Assembly: GCA_910577035.1 (NCBI GenBank) | Contig: CAJTKW010000115.1 | Coordinates: 1-6,410 of the forward strand | Length of the DNA stretch: 6,410 bases | Origin: an uncultured Acetatifactor sp. | Lineage (GTDB): Bacteria > Bacillota > Clostridia > Lachnospirales > Lachnospiraceae | Direction of reading: 5' to 3' | Part shown: piece after piece, positions 1-5,374 of the stretch | Layout: each line of letters starts with the position of its first letter | Numbering within the stretch: position 1 is the first letter of the stretch | Program-made: the position numbers and the translations under genes | The notes under the pieces: generated by a model | Told to the model about the DNA's origin: nothing | Database searches by the model: none | Seen by the model: the letters and a program-made list of their open reading frames with translations, nothing else

Positions 1-98
1 GCGCACGGATTTGCAGGGGTTTTTGTTGCTTCGCAACGCAGAATCCCAAAGCCAATAAGTTGGCTTTCGGGAAACGCTTTCATCAGCGTTTCCCGAAG
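1..98 (+). repeat. Left copy of a 98-bp inverted repeat (palindrome-rich element), probably continuing past the window edge
   Basis: Positions 1-98 are the reverse complement of 5308-5211, with differences only at 56, 67 and 95 (95/98 identical). The copy contains a GTTGC/GCAAC hairpin (about 28-40), a GCCAA/TTGGC hairpin (51-64) and a perfect 13-bp stem with 6-nt loop TTCATC (66-97). The match ends at 98, next to the CheY-like fragment. Because the right copy belongs to a longer composite element, this copy probably extends about 50 bp to the left of the window. It has no convincing gene of its own. It is best read as one member of a dispersed palindromic repeat family. Confidence 0.92.
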
Positions 99-148
99 TA
101 CTCCCCTCATAAACATCGCATCATCAACGACCAGGATTTTTCGCCCAC
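1..148 (-). pseudogene. Broken 5' end of a CheY-like response-regulator receiver gene (cut by window edge)
   Basis: Read on the minus strand, a Shine-Dalgarno AAAGGAG (160-154) sits 5 nt before a GTG at 148-146. The GTG frame gives V-G-E-K and then meets an in-frame stop. The neighbouring frame, joined after a run of five A (141-137), reads ILVVDDAMFMRGVLRETL. This is the classic start of a CheY-type receiver: beta-1, then the acidic Asp pair that binds Mg2+, then helix 1. One more A in the run would restore MGEKILVVDD from the GTG, so a 1-base deletion (or a sequencing error) is the simplest reading. After about L-M-K-A the protein stops resembling a receiver, because the DNA from position 98 down is the 98-bp repeat. 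The phosphoacceptor Asp and the rest of the domain are not in the window. The gene has its own promoter-like sequence at 223-252. The receiver identity is strong; whether it is dead depends on the A-run and on what lies to the left. Confidence 0.72.
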
Positions 149-153
149 AAATA

Positions 154-160
154 CTCCTTT
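154..160 (-). promoter_or_regulatory. Shine-Dalgarno for the CheY-like fragment
   Basis: AAAGGAG on the minus strand, 5 nt before a GTG codon at 148-146. Its quality and spacing select the GTG as the original start. They also show that the receiver motif, which lies in a different frame, must have shifted by one base. Confidence 0.65.
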
Positions 161-169
161 CTGTTTCCT

Positions 170-205
170 AAAAACTCCCATGCCTGACAAAACGTCTGAC
201 ATGGG
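170..205 (-). terminator. Hairpin followed by a U-run: terminator or leader attenuator
   Basis: On the minus strand CCCATG (205-200) pairs with CATGGG (182-177). Inner GAC/GTC pairing adds to the stem, which is followed by A-G and five T (174-170). This fits a modest Rho-independent terminator about 100 bp past the VWA stop, ending the moxR-DUF5682-VWA transcript. It also lies between the promoter at 223-252 and the Shine-Dalgarno at 154-160 of the CheY-like fragment, so it could instead act in that gene's leader. The stem has mismatches, so strength is uncertain. Confidence 0.45.
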
Positions 206-222
206 GATATCCTTGCACCTTG

Positions 223-252
223 AATATATACTTTTTCTCTTCCTTCTTTCAA
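223..252 (-). promoter_or_regulatory. Sigma-A-like promoter facing the CheY-like fragment
   Basis: On the minus strand TTGAAA (252-247) is followed by TATATA (230-225, 16-nt spacer) or TATATT (228-223, 18-nt spacer), close to the TTGACA/TATAAT consensus in an A/T-rich stretch. Transcription would start near 216 and give a leader of about 70 nt before the GTG. It lies downstream of the VWA stop codon (309-311), so it serves the next gene and not the operon. Confidence 0.55.
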
Positions 253-270
253 TTTAATCATACTCCCATT

Positions 271-300
271 GAAAATGCCACACTATTTTTGATGGTTTTC
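271..300 (-). other. Weak imperfect hairpin just past the VWA stop codon
   Basis: GAAAACCA (300-293) can pair with TGG and TTTTC (280-271) around a 2-nt bulge, 9 nt after the VWA stop. There is no T-run after it. It may protect the 3' end of the operon mRNA or be chance pairing in A/T-rich sequence. Confidence 0.2.
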
Positions 301-308
301 CGCTCCCT

Positions 309-1475
309 CTACTGCTCCATCCCTTGAAGCTGCCCTGTCAGGGCCCGCTCCAGCAGCTCAGGCAGGCGTTCCGGCGCACAGGCAAAGCAGGGAATATCCA
401 TAGCGGCAATGCGCTGAGCCGTCTGCGTGTCATAGCAGGGCTTTCCGCCGTCCGCGATGGCCAGCAGGACCGCCACCGTCACCCCGGAGGCCTTCATTTC
501 TTCAATACGCCGAAGCAGTGCCGCCCGGTTTCCTCCCTCTTCCAGATCTGAGATCAAAAAGAACAAAGTCCTGGAAGGGTTCTCCATCAATCCTTGGCAA
601 TAAGCAATGGATTTTGCAATATCTGTGCCCCCGCCCATTTGAAATCCAAACAGCAGATCAACCGGATCGGCACACAGAGGCGTGAGATCCATGATCTGTG
701 TATCAAAAGCCACCACACTGGTATGAACGGCAGACATGGAAGCAAGCACACAAGCCATGACCGAAGAATAGAGAATAGACTGCCCCATGGAGCCGCTCTG
801 GTCAATGTCCAGAATTACATGCCAGCGGTTCACCCGGCTGGAGCGGTCAAAAAACCAGACCCTCTCAGGGATAATAACGCCCAGAGTGGGATCATAATTT
901 TTCAGATTACGCCGGATCGTATAGGGAAAATCCAGGGCGGACGCAGCAGGAAGAGGCGAATGAGCTCTTCTGTTCAGCGCAGCCGTAACAGCCCGGCGCA
1001 GATCATTTTCCAACATACGGTTCAGTTCTGCTACGATTTTCCGAATAAATTTCCGGGCAGACTCCTTGGACTTCTTCGGAATTTGATCCTTTAACATCAA
1101 CAAGGTTGATGCCATATTCAAATCCGGTTCCAGATTATCCAAAAGCTCCGGCTCCAAGAGCAGCTGCTTAAGTCCCTTACGTTCAACAGCGTCATTTTGC
1201 ACCACGGCCACAATTTCCGGATCAAAAAGGGATCGAAGATCCCCCAGCCACTTTGAAATGTGGGGAGATGAGGGACCTTTTCCGGCACCACCTCCGCTGC
1301 CTTGGGAAAAGCCTTCTCCCGGCCCCCCGTAAATAGCCGCCAAGGCGCTGTCCATCAACAGTTCCTCCTGTGACAGCGGGGAACCGCCCATTTGTTCAAA
1401 TGAATCCTGTGTTTCCGATCCCAGGATTAATCGCCAGCGACCGAGCTGTCGTGTCTGTTCCATATTAATAACCAT
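309..1475 (-). CDS. VWA-domain (MIDAS-containing) protein, YehP-like partner of the MoxR ATPase
   Basis: 388 aa, cytoplasmic, with no signal peptide or membrane segment. The N-terminal half (about 1-180) is helical and begins with a R-W-R-L-I-L-G motif typical of YehP-type proteins. A Gly-rich stretch lies at about 49-70. The C-terminal half is a von Willebrand factor A fold with a complete metal-ion-dependent adhesion site: DQSGS (D225, S227, S229), T284 in GGGTD, and D310 in ISDLEEGG. VWA proteins encoded beside MoxR ATPases are thought to recruit metal-dependent ligands and work with the ATPase in assembling or remodelling a target; that role is inferred here. Start choice: ATG at 1475 has GGAAAGG just upstream; ATG at 1463 is an alternative. 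A longer GTG start at 1511 lies inside a strong hairpin and is unlikely. It is the last gene of the operon, 76 bp after DUF5682, and is followed by a possible terminator at 170-205. Confidence 0.92.
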   Translation of the reverse strand: MVINMEQTRQLGRWRLILGSETQDSFEQMGGSPLSQEELLMDSALAAIYGGPGEGFSQGSGGGAGKGPSSPHISKWLGDLRSLFDPEIVAVVQNDAVERKGLKQLLLEPELLDNLEPDLNMASTLLMLKDQIPKKSKESARKFIRKIVAELNRMLENDLRRAVTAALNRRAHSPLPAASALDFPYTIRRNLKNYDPTLGVIIPERVWFFDRSSRVNRWHVILDIDQSGSMGQSILYSSVMACVLASMSAVHTSVVAFDTQIMDLTPLCADPVDLLFGFQMGGGTDIAKSIAYCQGLMENPSRTLFFLISDLEEGGNRAALLRRIEEMKASGVTVAVLLAIADGGKPCYDTQTAQRIAAMDIPCFACAPERLPELLERALTGQLQGMEQ

Positions 1476-1490
1476 GCCTTTCCACAACCT

Positions 1491-1519
1491 GCGAATTTGT
1501 GCCGCAGGCACAAATTTGC
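1491..1519. repeat. Strong hairpin in the DUF5682-VWA gap, proximal to the VWA start
   Basis: GCGAATTTGTGCC (1491-1503) pairs with GGCACAAATTTGC (1507-1519): a 13-bp stem with one G-T wobble and a 3-nt loop. On the mRNA it ends about 15 nt before the VWA ATG, just outside the Shine-Dalgarno region. There is no T-run, so a terminator is unlikely. It could be a processing or stability element, or a small dispersed palindrome. Confidence 0.75.
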
Positions 1520-1542
1520 GTGTGAAAATTTACTTTTCACAC
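1520..1542. repeat. Second hairpin in the DUF5682-VWA gap, directly abutting the first
   Basis: GTGTGAAAA (1520-1528) pairs perfectly with TTTTCACAC (1534-1542) around a 5-nt loop. It starts at the base after the neighbouring hairpin and ends 9 bp from the DUF5682 stop codon. The two stems together fill most of the 76-bp gap. Confidence 0.75.
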
Positions 1543-1551
1543 TGGCCTCCA

Positions 1552-3897
1552 CTATATATCATCAAAATCAAAATCCTCCAACCCGGACAGCACCTCCTGC
1601 TCTTCGGCAGTGGTTTCGTTCATAATCAGTTCTGCCGCCTGAGCCGGGCTGCAGCCCCAGATCTCTCCCAGGTTTTCCGCCACATCATTTTTTTCTCCCG
1701 GAGAAAAGTCCGCAAAGGCCCGGCGCAGGAATACCAGTGCCCGGCGGAAAGCGGTATCCTCCAATCCTGTCAGATATTCGTCCAACTGCCGCCACAGAGA
1801 AAGTCGGACAATCAGCGCCCGGCGGTTCTTGGACGCAAGCCCTTCAAACCACCCGGCCCCCAGATCCGCCGGAACACCGGGAGACAATCGTCTTGCCACC
1901 TCTCTGGCCAGCAGGTCTTCCCCTGCAATTCCCCGCTCCAGCAGGATCGCCAAAGCAAACCCACTGCAATGAGGATTCAGGTCGTCTCTGTCAGAAATTT
2001 CTCGCAACAGAGCAAGCAGCCGCTCTTCCTCCAAAAAATCATGAGCCAGCACAAGGGCATTCAGCCGCTCCATGGAGCCGGCTGCAACGGGAGCCGCTTT
2101 TGCATCACAGATACAGGACTCTTCCAGAATCAGACAGGCTCTCAGATAGAGCTGCTTTAACAGCGGAATCACTGGTTCTGTCCGAAACTGCCTGAGATCT
2201 CCATACCGTATCACAAAAGACAGGCGCCAGGCAGTCTCCGTCACGTCGTTTAGGGCAGCGGCTTCTACCGACAAGCCCTGAAGCATCGAAAGGGCGTGAA
2301 CTGCTGCCGCTGGCATCCCGCATAAAAAGGCATCTTCAAAGATGGCGGCTGCCTGAGCAATGGTGGCACTGTTTTCCGCCCGTTCTTTCATGGCATAAGC
2401 AGCGGCCGTCTCAATGGTTTCTCCTAACAAAGAGGACTCTACGATCTCAATCTCTGCCTCCGGCGTCCACCGCAAATTCCAGTATTCTCCCCAGTTGGCA
2501 TCCGTCTGTCTGGAGGGCAGAAGCGTGGCAAAATGAATCCCCAGCACCCGCAGACGGTGAAGGAAGAAGGACCGGCGCAGATCTGCCATAGCGGCCTGCC
2601 TGGATTTCACGTTCAGCTTTTCCCTCAGGTCCAGATCCAACTCCTGCAGCTCCGCCGTGCGATACTTTTCCAGCCGCAGCTCCTTTAACTGTCTGTAAAA
2701 GTCTTCTTGAACGGAAGTACGGCTCACCCCTTCCGGCAGAAAACCGATCTTTTTCCCGATCTCCGTATCCGCCGCCGCGAGAGCAAGCTCGGAAAAGTTA
2801 CCGTGTCCCATGGTGGTGACGCTGGCATCCCGCAGATCCGCCAGCACCGGATACCGGCTGCCCCGCATGGCCGCCAGCGCATCGGCCAGCCGCGCAGCTT
2901 CGATCACCTCCGCGGAGGATACGATATTTCCTGCTTTTCTATGCGCGGCCGCCAGGCGGGTAAGATACAGATAAGGCGCCTCTTCCAGGCCCCCGCCCTG
3001 CATGGCTTCCCACAGAAGCTCAAAGTAAGCCGGCGCTTTGTTCCCTGCTCCGTAGCCGGAGCGGGAGGACAAGCGGTAATAAGAATAAGGCATCAGCGTT
3101 GCAGTACTATCCATACGGGGCAGCGCCCTTTCCTCTTCGTCAGTCATGGGCTGATTGCCCTCTAACCCGGCCACATGAAAGGCTCCGCAGACAATGAAGA
3201 TTTTTTCCGCAGGAATACCGGCCGCAACGGCCTGCAGGATCACCCGCTTCATGTATGCCTCCCGCACCAGGGTTTCCGCAGTGCTGCGGGCATCGTCCGA
3301 AGAGGCTTCCCGAAGCATCCGCCCAAAGGTGGCGGCCGCCTCCTGATAACGCTCTCCTGTCTGCTCAAAATTCCGCTCCCAGAAGGTATCATGCTCTTCT
3401 CCGGTAAGGATTTCCAGCCGGCGGTAGACGCTCTCCGTAGTATCGCCCAGGCCTTCCCTTTCCGTTCCGCTTAAGCCGTTCTCCGTTCCGCCCTTATCTT
3501 CCTTACCTTCGGCTTCCTCCGCTGCTTCCTTGCCCTCAGCACCCGCCGCAGTTTCCTCCGCAGTCCCCTGCTTCTCAAGGGCCAGGAACACACCAGACGG
3601 CAAATCCATAAACCGGCATTCCACCCCGTGCTCATGAGCCCACAAAATAGCCTGAATTTCAGGGGAATAAATTGCAAAGGGATACAAAATGGTTCGGACC
3701 GGAGGCGTCTGGGTGTAAGCTAAAATGGCGGCCGGAAACCGAGTATCCGGATGGCAGAGCCACTTCATCTGATCATTCAAATCGCTTGGCCCTTCCACCA
3801 GCACCAGGTCGGGAGCCGCCTTTTCCAGCGCTTTGCGAAGCTGAAAGGCCGCTGCCGGTGACAAGTGGCGCACGCCGAAAATAACCGGCCCGCCCAT
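1552..3897 (-). CDS. DUF5682 family protein (YehM-like), putative TraB/TIKI/EreA-type domain
   Basis: 781 aa, cytoplasmic, no signal peptide seen. The N-terminal quarter carries the family's marks: GVRHLSPA (G8-H11), LVEGP (E35), YPFA and IYSPE (about 72-80), and CGAFHVAGL (C237, G238-H241). The two GxxH motifs plus the Glu match the pattern of the TraB/TIKI/EreA-like fold, whose members include a metalloprotease and erythromycin esterases, so a metal-dependent hydrolase is a reasonable inference. No reaction has been shown for this family that I know of. A low-complexity Glu/Ala/Gly/Lys linker (about 108-155) interrupts the domain. The rest is mostly helical, including the LDLDLR...R..LLHRL-like stretch usual for the family. 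Start: ATG at 3897 overlaps the moxR stop as TGATG and places GVRH next to the N-terminus, as in relatives. The GTG at 3939 would add 14 residues and overlap moxR by 43 nt. The tight overlap suggests coupled translation with the ATPase. Confidence 0.92.
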   Translation of the reverse strand: MGGPVIFGVRHLSPAAAFQLRKALEKAAPDLVLVEGPSDLNDQMKWLCHPDTRFPAAILAYTQTPPVRTILYPFAIYSPEIQAILWAHEHGVECRFMDLPSGVFLALEKQGTAEETAAGAEGKEAAEEAEGKEDKGGTENGLSGTEREGLGDTTESVYRRLEILTGEEHDTFWERNFEQTGERYQEAAATFGRMLREASSDDARSTAETLVREAYMKRVILQAVAAGIPAEKIFIVCGAFHVAGLEGNQPMTDEEERALPRMDSTATLMPYSYYRLSSRSGYGAGNKAPAYFELLWEAMQGGGLEEAPYLYLTRLAAAHRKAGNIVSSAEVIEAARLADALAAMRGSRYPVLADLRDASVTTMGHGNFSELALAAADTEIGKKIGFLPEGVSRTSVQEDFYRQLKELRLEKYRTAELQELDLDLREKLNVKSRQAAMADLRRSFFLHRLRVLGIHFATLLPSRQTDANWGEYWNLRWTPEAEIEIVESSLLGETIETAAAYAMKERAENSATIAQAAAIFEDAFLCGMPAAAVHALSMLQGLSVEAAALNDVTETAWRLSFVIRYGDLRQFRTEPVIPLLKQLYLRACLILEESCICDAKAAPVAAGSMERLNALVLAHDFLEEERLLALLREISDRDDLNPHCSGFALAILLERGIAGEDLLAREVARRLSPGVPADLGAGWFEGLASKNRRALIVRLSLWRQLDEYLTGLEDTAFRRALVFLRRAFADFSPGEKNDVAENLGEIWGCSPAQAAELIMNETTAEEQEVLSGLEDFDFDDI

Positions 3898-4988
3898 CAC
3901 TCGTTCAGCTCCCGGCAGGCACGGTAAAGTGGAAGCCACGCACTGCCCCGCTTTTTCATCACATTTTCAAGATATTCTACCCAGGAAACCTTATCCTTAT
4001 CTTCATCCTTTATCACTGCCCCCTGCAATGCGGCGGCCAGATCCTCCGCCGTAATGATTCCGTTTCCGAAGCTCCCGGCCAAAGCCATGGAGTTTGCCAG
4101 CAGGGAAATGGCCTCTGCCGTAGAGAGAACTCCCGATGTGGCCTTTAGTTTCTGCTTTCCGTCTAAAGTAGCTCCGCCTCTCAGCTCGCGGAAGATAGTA
4201 ACCACCTTTTCCACCGTATCCTGCTCCGGCTGTTTTGCATTCAGATCCAGTCCGGAAGAAAGCTGAGCTACTCTGGTGCGGACAATCTCCATTTCCGTAG
4301 CCATATCCGAGGGCGTGGGCAGGACTACGATATTGAAACGCCTCTTTAAAGCGGCAGACATGTCGTTCACGCCCTTATCCCTGGTATTGGCCGTGGCAAT
4401 CACGGAAAAACCCTTTTGGGCAGGGATCTCCAGACCCAGCTCCGGAATGCTGATCCGCTTTTCCGACAAAAGAGAAATGAGGGCATCCTGCACCTCGCTG
4501 GCACAGCGGGATATTTCTTCAATGCGGGCAATGCTGCCGCTTTCCATCGCCTGATACACCGGGCTTTTAACCATGGCCTCCATGCAGGGTCCTCTGGCAA
4601 TAAGCATGGCGTAATTCCAGGAATACCTGATCTGTTCCTCGGTGGTGCCTGCGGTACCTTGGATTACCTTGGTGGAATCCCCGTTGACAGCGGCGGATAA
4701 ATGCTCACTGAGCCAGGACTTTGCCGTTCCAGGCTCACCGATCAAAAGCAGCGCCCTGTCGGTAACCAGAGTTGAGATGGCAATCTCTACCAGCCGTCGA
4801 TTTCCCATATATTTAGGGGTAATATCCACCCCCTTGACCTTTACACCTCCGGTTATGTATGTCAATACGGAACGGGGAGACATCCGCCATCCCGTAGGGA
4901 TCGGATCCTTCTCTGCCGAAATCAGGGCTTCCATTTCCGTCTGATATAGCTCCTCCGCCGGGAGGCGTTGAATTTTTGTCTCTGCCAT
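3897..4988 (-). CDS. MoxR-type AAA+ ATPase (YehL-like)
   Basis: 363 aa, cytoplasmic. Walker A is GEPGTAKS (84-91). The family's GTAGTTEE motif follows at 111-118. Walker B reads IARIEE (153-158), with Glu in place of the usual first Asp and the catalytic Glu at 158, a form typical of this subfamily. Sensor 1 is N201 in ATANTRD. R216 or R217 in ALKRRFN is the likely arginine finger. A helical lid follows. MoxR ATPases form rings that use ATP to mature or remodel partner proteins, often together with VWA proteins encoded next door; here the VWA gene lies two genes downstream. The start ATG (4988-4986) has GAGAGGG 4 nt upstream. It is the first gene of the compact operon, with its stop inside TGATG at the DUF5682 start. 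No clear promoter is visible in the repeat-filled 386 bp upstream. Confidence 0.95.
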   Translation of the reverse strand: MAETKIQRLPAEELYQTEMEALISAEKDPIPTGWRMSPRSVLTYITGGVKVKGVDITPKYMGNRRLVEIAISTLVTDRALLLIGEPGTAKSWLSEHLSAAVNGDSTKVIQGTAGTTEEQIRYSWNYAMLIARGPCMEAMVKSPVYQAMESGSIARIEEISRCASEVQDALISLLSEKRISIPELGLEIPAQKGFSVIATANTRDKGVNDMSAALKRRFNIVVLPTPSDMATEMEIVRTRVAQLSSGLDLNAKQPEQDTVEKVVTIFRELRGGATLDGKQKLKATSGVLSTAEAISLLANSMALAGSFGNGIITAEDLAAALQGAVIKDEDKDKVSWVEYLENVMKKRGSAWLPLYRACRELNE

Positions 4989-4992
4989 TTTT

Positions 4993-4999
4993 CCCTCTC
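4993..4999 (-). promoter_or_regulatory. moxR Shine-Dalgarno, with a GC-rich hairpin just upstream (5005-5018)
   Basis: GAGAGGG lies 4 nt before the moxR ATG. Five nt further upstream GCCGC and GCGGC form a 5-bp stem with a GGAT loop (5018-5005 on the minus strand). The stem does not cover the Shine-Dalgarno; it may still affect ribosome access or simply be chance GC-rich pairing. Confidence 0.5.
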
Positions 5000-5031
5000 A
5001 TTCCGCCGCATCCGCGGCATCATTAATCTCT

Positions 5032-5203
5032 GAAATTTGTGAAACTCCGCCACCGCTGACGTAATTAATCCTTGAGCCGGTGCATTTCGGTACGAACCTT
5101 CCTTTTGCGTTCTTCTCGAAATTTATGAAACTCCGCCACCGCTGACGTAATCAATCCTTGAGCCGGTGCATTTCGGTACGAACCTTCCTTTTGCGTTCTT
5201 CTC
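5032..5203. repeat. 86-bp unit in two tandem direct copies
   Basis: Copy 1 is 5032-5117 and copy 2 is 5118-5203. They differ at two positions only: G/A at the ninth base and T/C in the GTAAT(T/C)AATCC stretch. Five more bases (5204-5208, GAAAT) begin a third unit before the sequence changes. Copy 2 with its flank also forms an 8-bp inverted pair GCATTTCG (5168-5175) / CGAAATGC (5203-5210). The unit length is not a multiple of 3. Short open stretches exist on the minus strand but lack plausible starts. It fills most of the moxR upstream region, so it belongs to the 5' leader of the operon or to the DNA around its promoter. Confidence 0.93.
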
Positions 5204-5210
5204 GAAATGC

Positions 5211-5308
5211 CTTAGGGAAACGCTGATGAAAGCGTTTCCCGCAAGCCAACTTGTTGGCTTTGGGATTCTGCGTTGCGAAGCAACAAAAACCCCTGCAAAT
5301 CCGTGCGC
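5211..5308 (-). repeat. Right copy of the 98-bp inverted repeat
   Basis: Reverse complement of 1-98 with three differences. It contains the GGGAAACGCT/AGCGTTTCCC hairpin (5215-5240, 10-bp stem), GCCAAC/GTTGGC (5245-5258), and GTTGC/GCAAC (about 5272-5284). It is the larger part of the composite element that runs to 5358. With the left copy it brackets the moxR-DUF5682-VWA operon and the CheY-like fragment. Confidence 0.92.
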
Positions 5309-5324
5309 ATCCGCCGGAGGCTCT

Positions 5325-5357
5325 TAAGGAAGCGATGATTTCATCAGCGCTTCCTTA
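5325..5357. repeat. Hairpin after the upstream gene's stop codon
   Basis: TAAGGAAGCG (5325-5334) pairs with CGCTTCCTTA (5348-5357), a 10-bp stem with a 13-nt loop. On the minus strand it begins 17 nt after the stop of the upstream gene. No T-run follows, so it is not a standard Rho-independent terminator, but it may protect the 3' end of that transcript. It also forms one end of the composite element. Confidence 0.7.
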
Positions 5358-5374
5358 GTAACTCATCATTTCGT

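Larger units (their letters stand above)
5211..5358. mobile_element. Composite palindromic element with hairpin ends (MITE/REP-like)
   Basis: The left end (from 5211) and the reverse complement of the right end (from 5358) share CT-W-AGG...AA-R-CGCTGATGAAA, about 18 matches over 21 aligned positions. They thus act as imperfect terminal inverted repeats, and each end also folds on itself. There is no coding capacity for a transposase and no obvious target-site duplication. The right end lies 16 bp from the stop codon of the upstream gene. A non-autonomous element or a REP-type palindrome cluster are both possible. The family is not one I can name. Confidence 0.5.

Noticed and set aside
60..257. 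Plus-strand open frame of 65 codons
   Set aside because: It covers the repeat, the antisense of the CheY-like start and A/T-rich leader DNA, and has no ribosome site. The minus-strand receiver reading explains this region better.
594..1094. Plus-strand open frame of 166 codons inside the VWA gene
   Set aside because: Antisense shadow of a conserved VWA domain; its translation has no recognisable domain.
1476..1511. Longer VWA start at GTG 1511
   Set aside because: The start would lie within a 13-bp hairpin, with no Shine-Dalgarno, and would add 12 residues before the family's usual N-terminus.
1474..2195. Overlapping plus-strand open frames opposite the DUF5682 3' end
   Set aside because: They are Pro/Gln/Arg-rich antisense translations without plausible starts; the minus-strand gene is clearly coding.
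3898..3939. Longer DUF5682 start at GTG 3939
   Set aside because: The 14 extra residues overlap moxR by 43 nt and are not needed; ATG in TGATG fits the family N-terminus.
5040..5145. moxR promoter within the tandem repeat (TTACGT-17-CATAAA on the minus strand)
   Set aside because: Both boxes are weak and the -10 is further degraded in the copy nearest moxR; I cannot support a promoter there.
5032..5203. CRISPR array
   Set aside because: Only two head-to-tail 86-bp copies with no unique spacers between short repeats.
5211..5308. Rho-independent terminators in the repeat
   Set aside because: The stems are strong but none is directly followed by a T-run in either direction.
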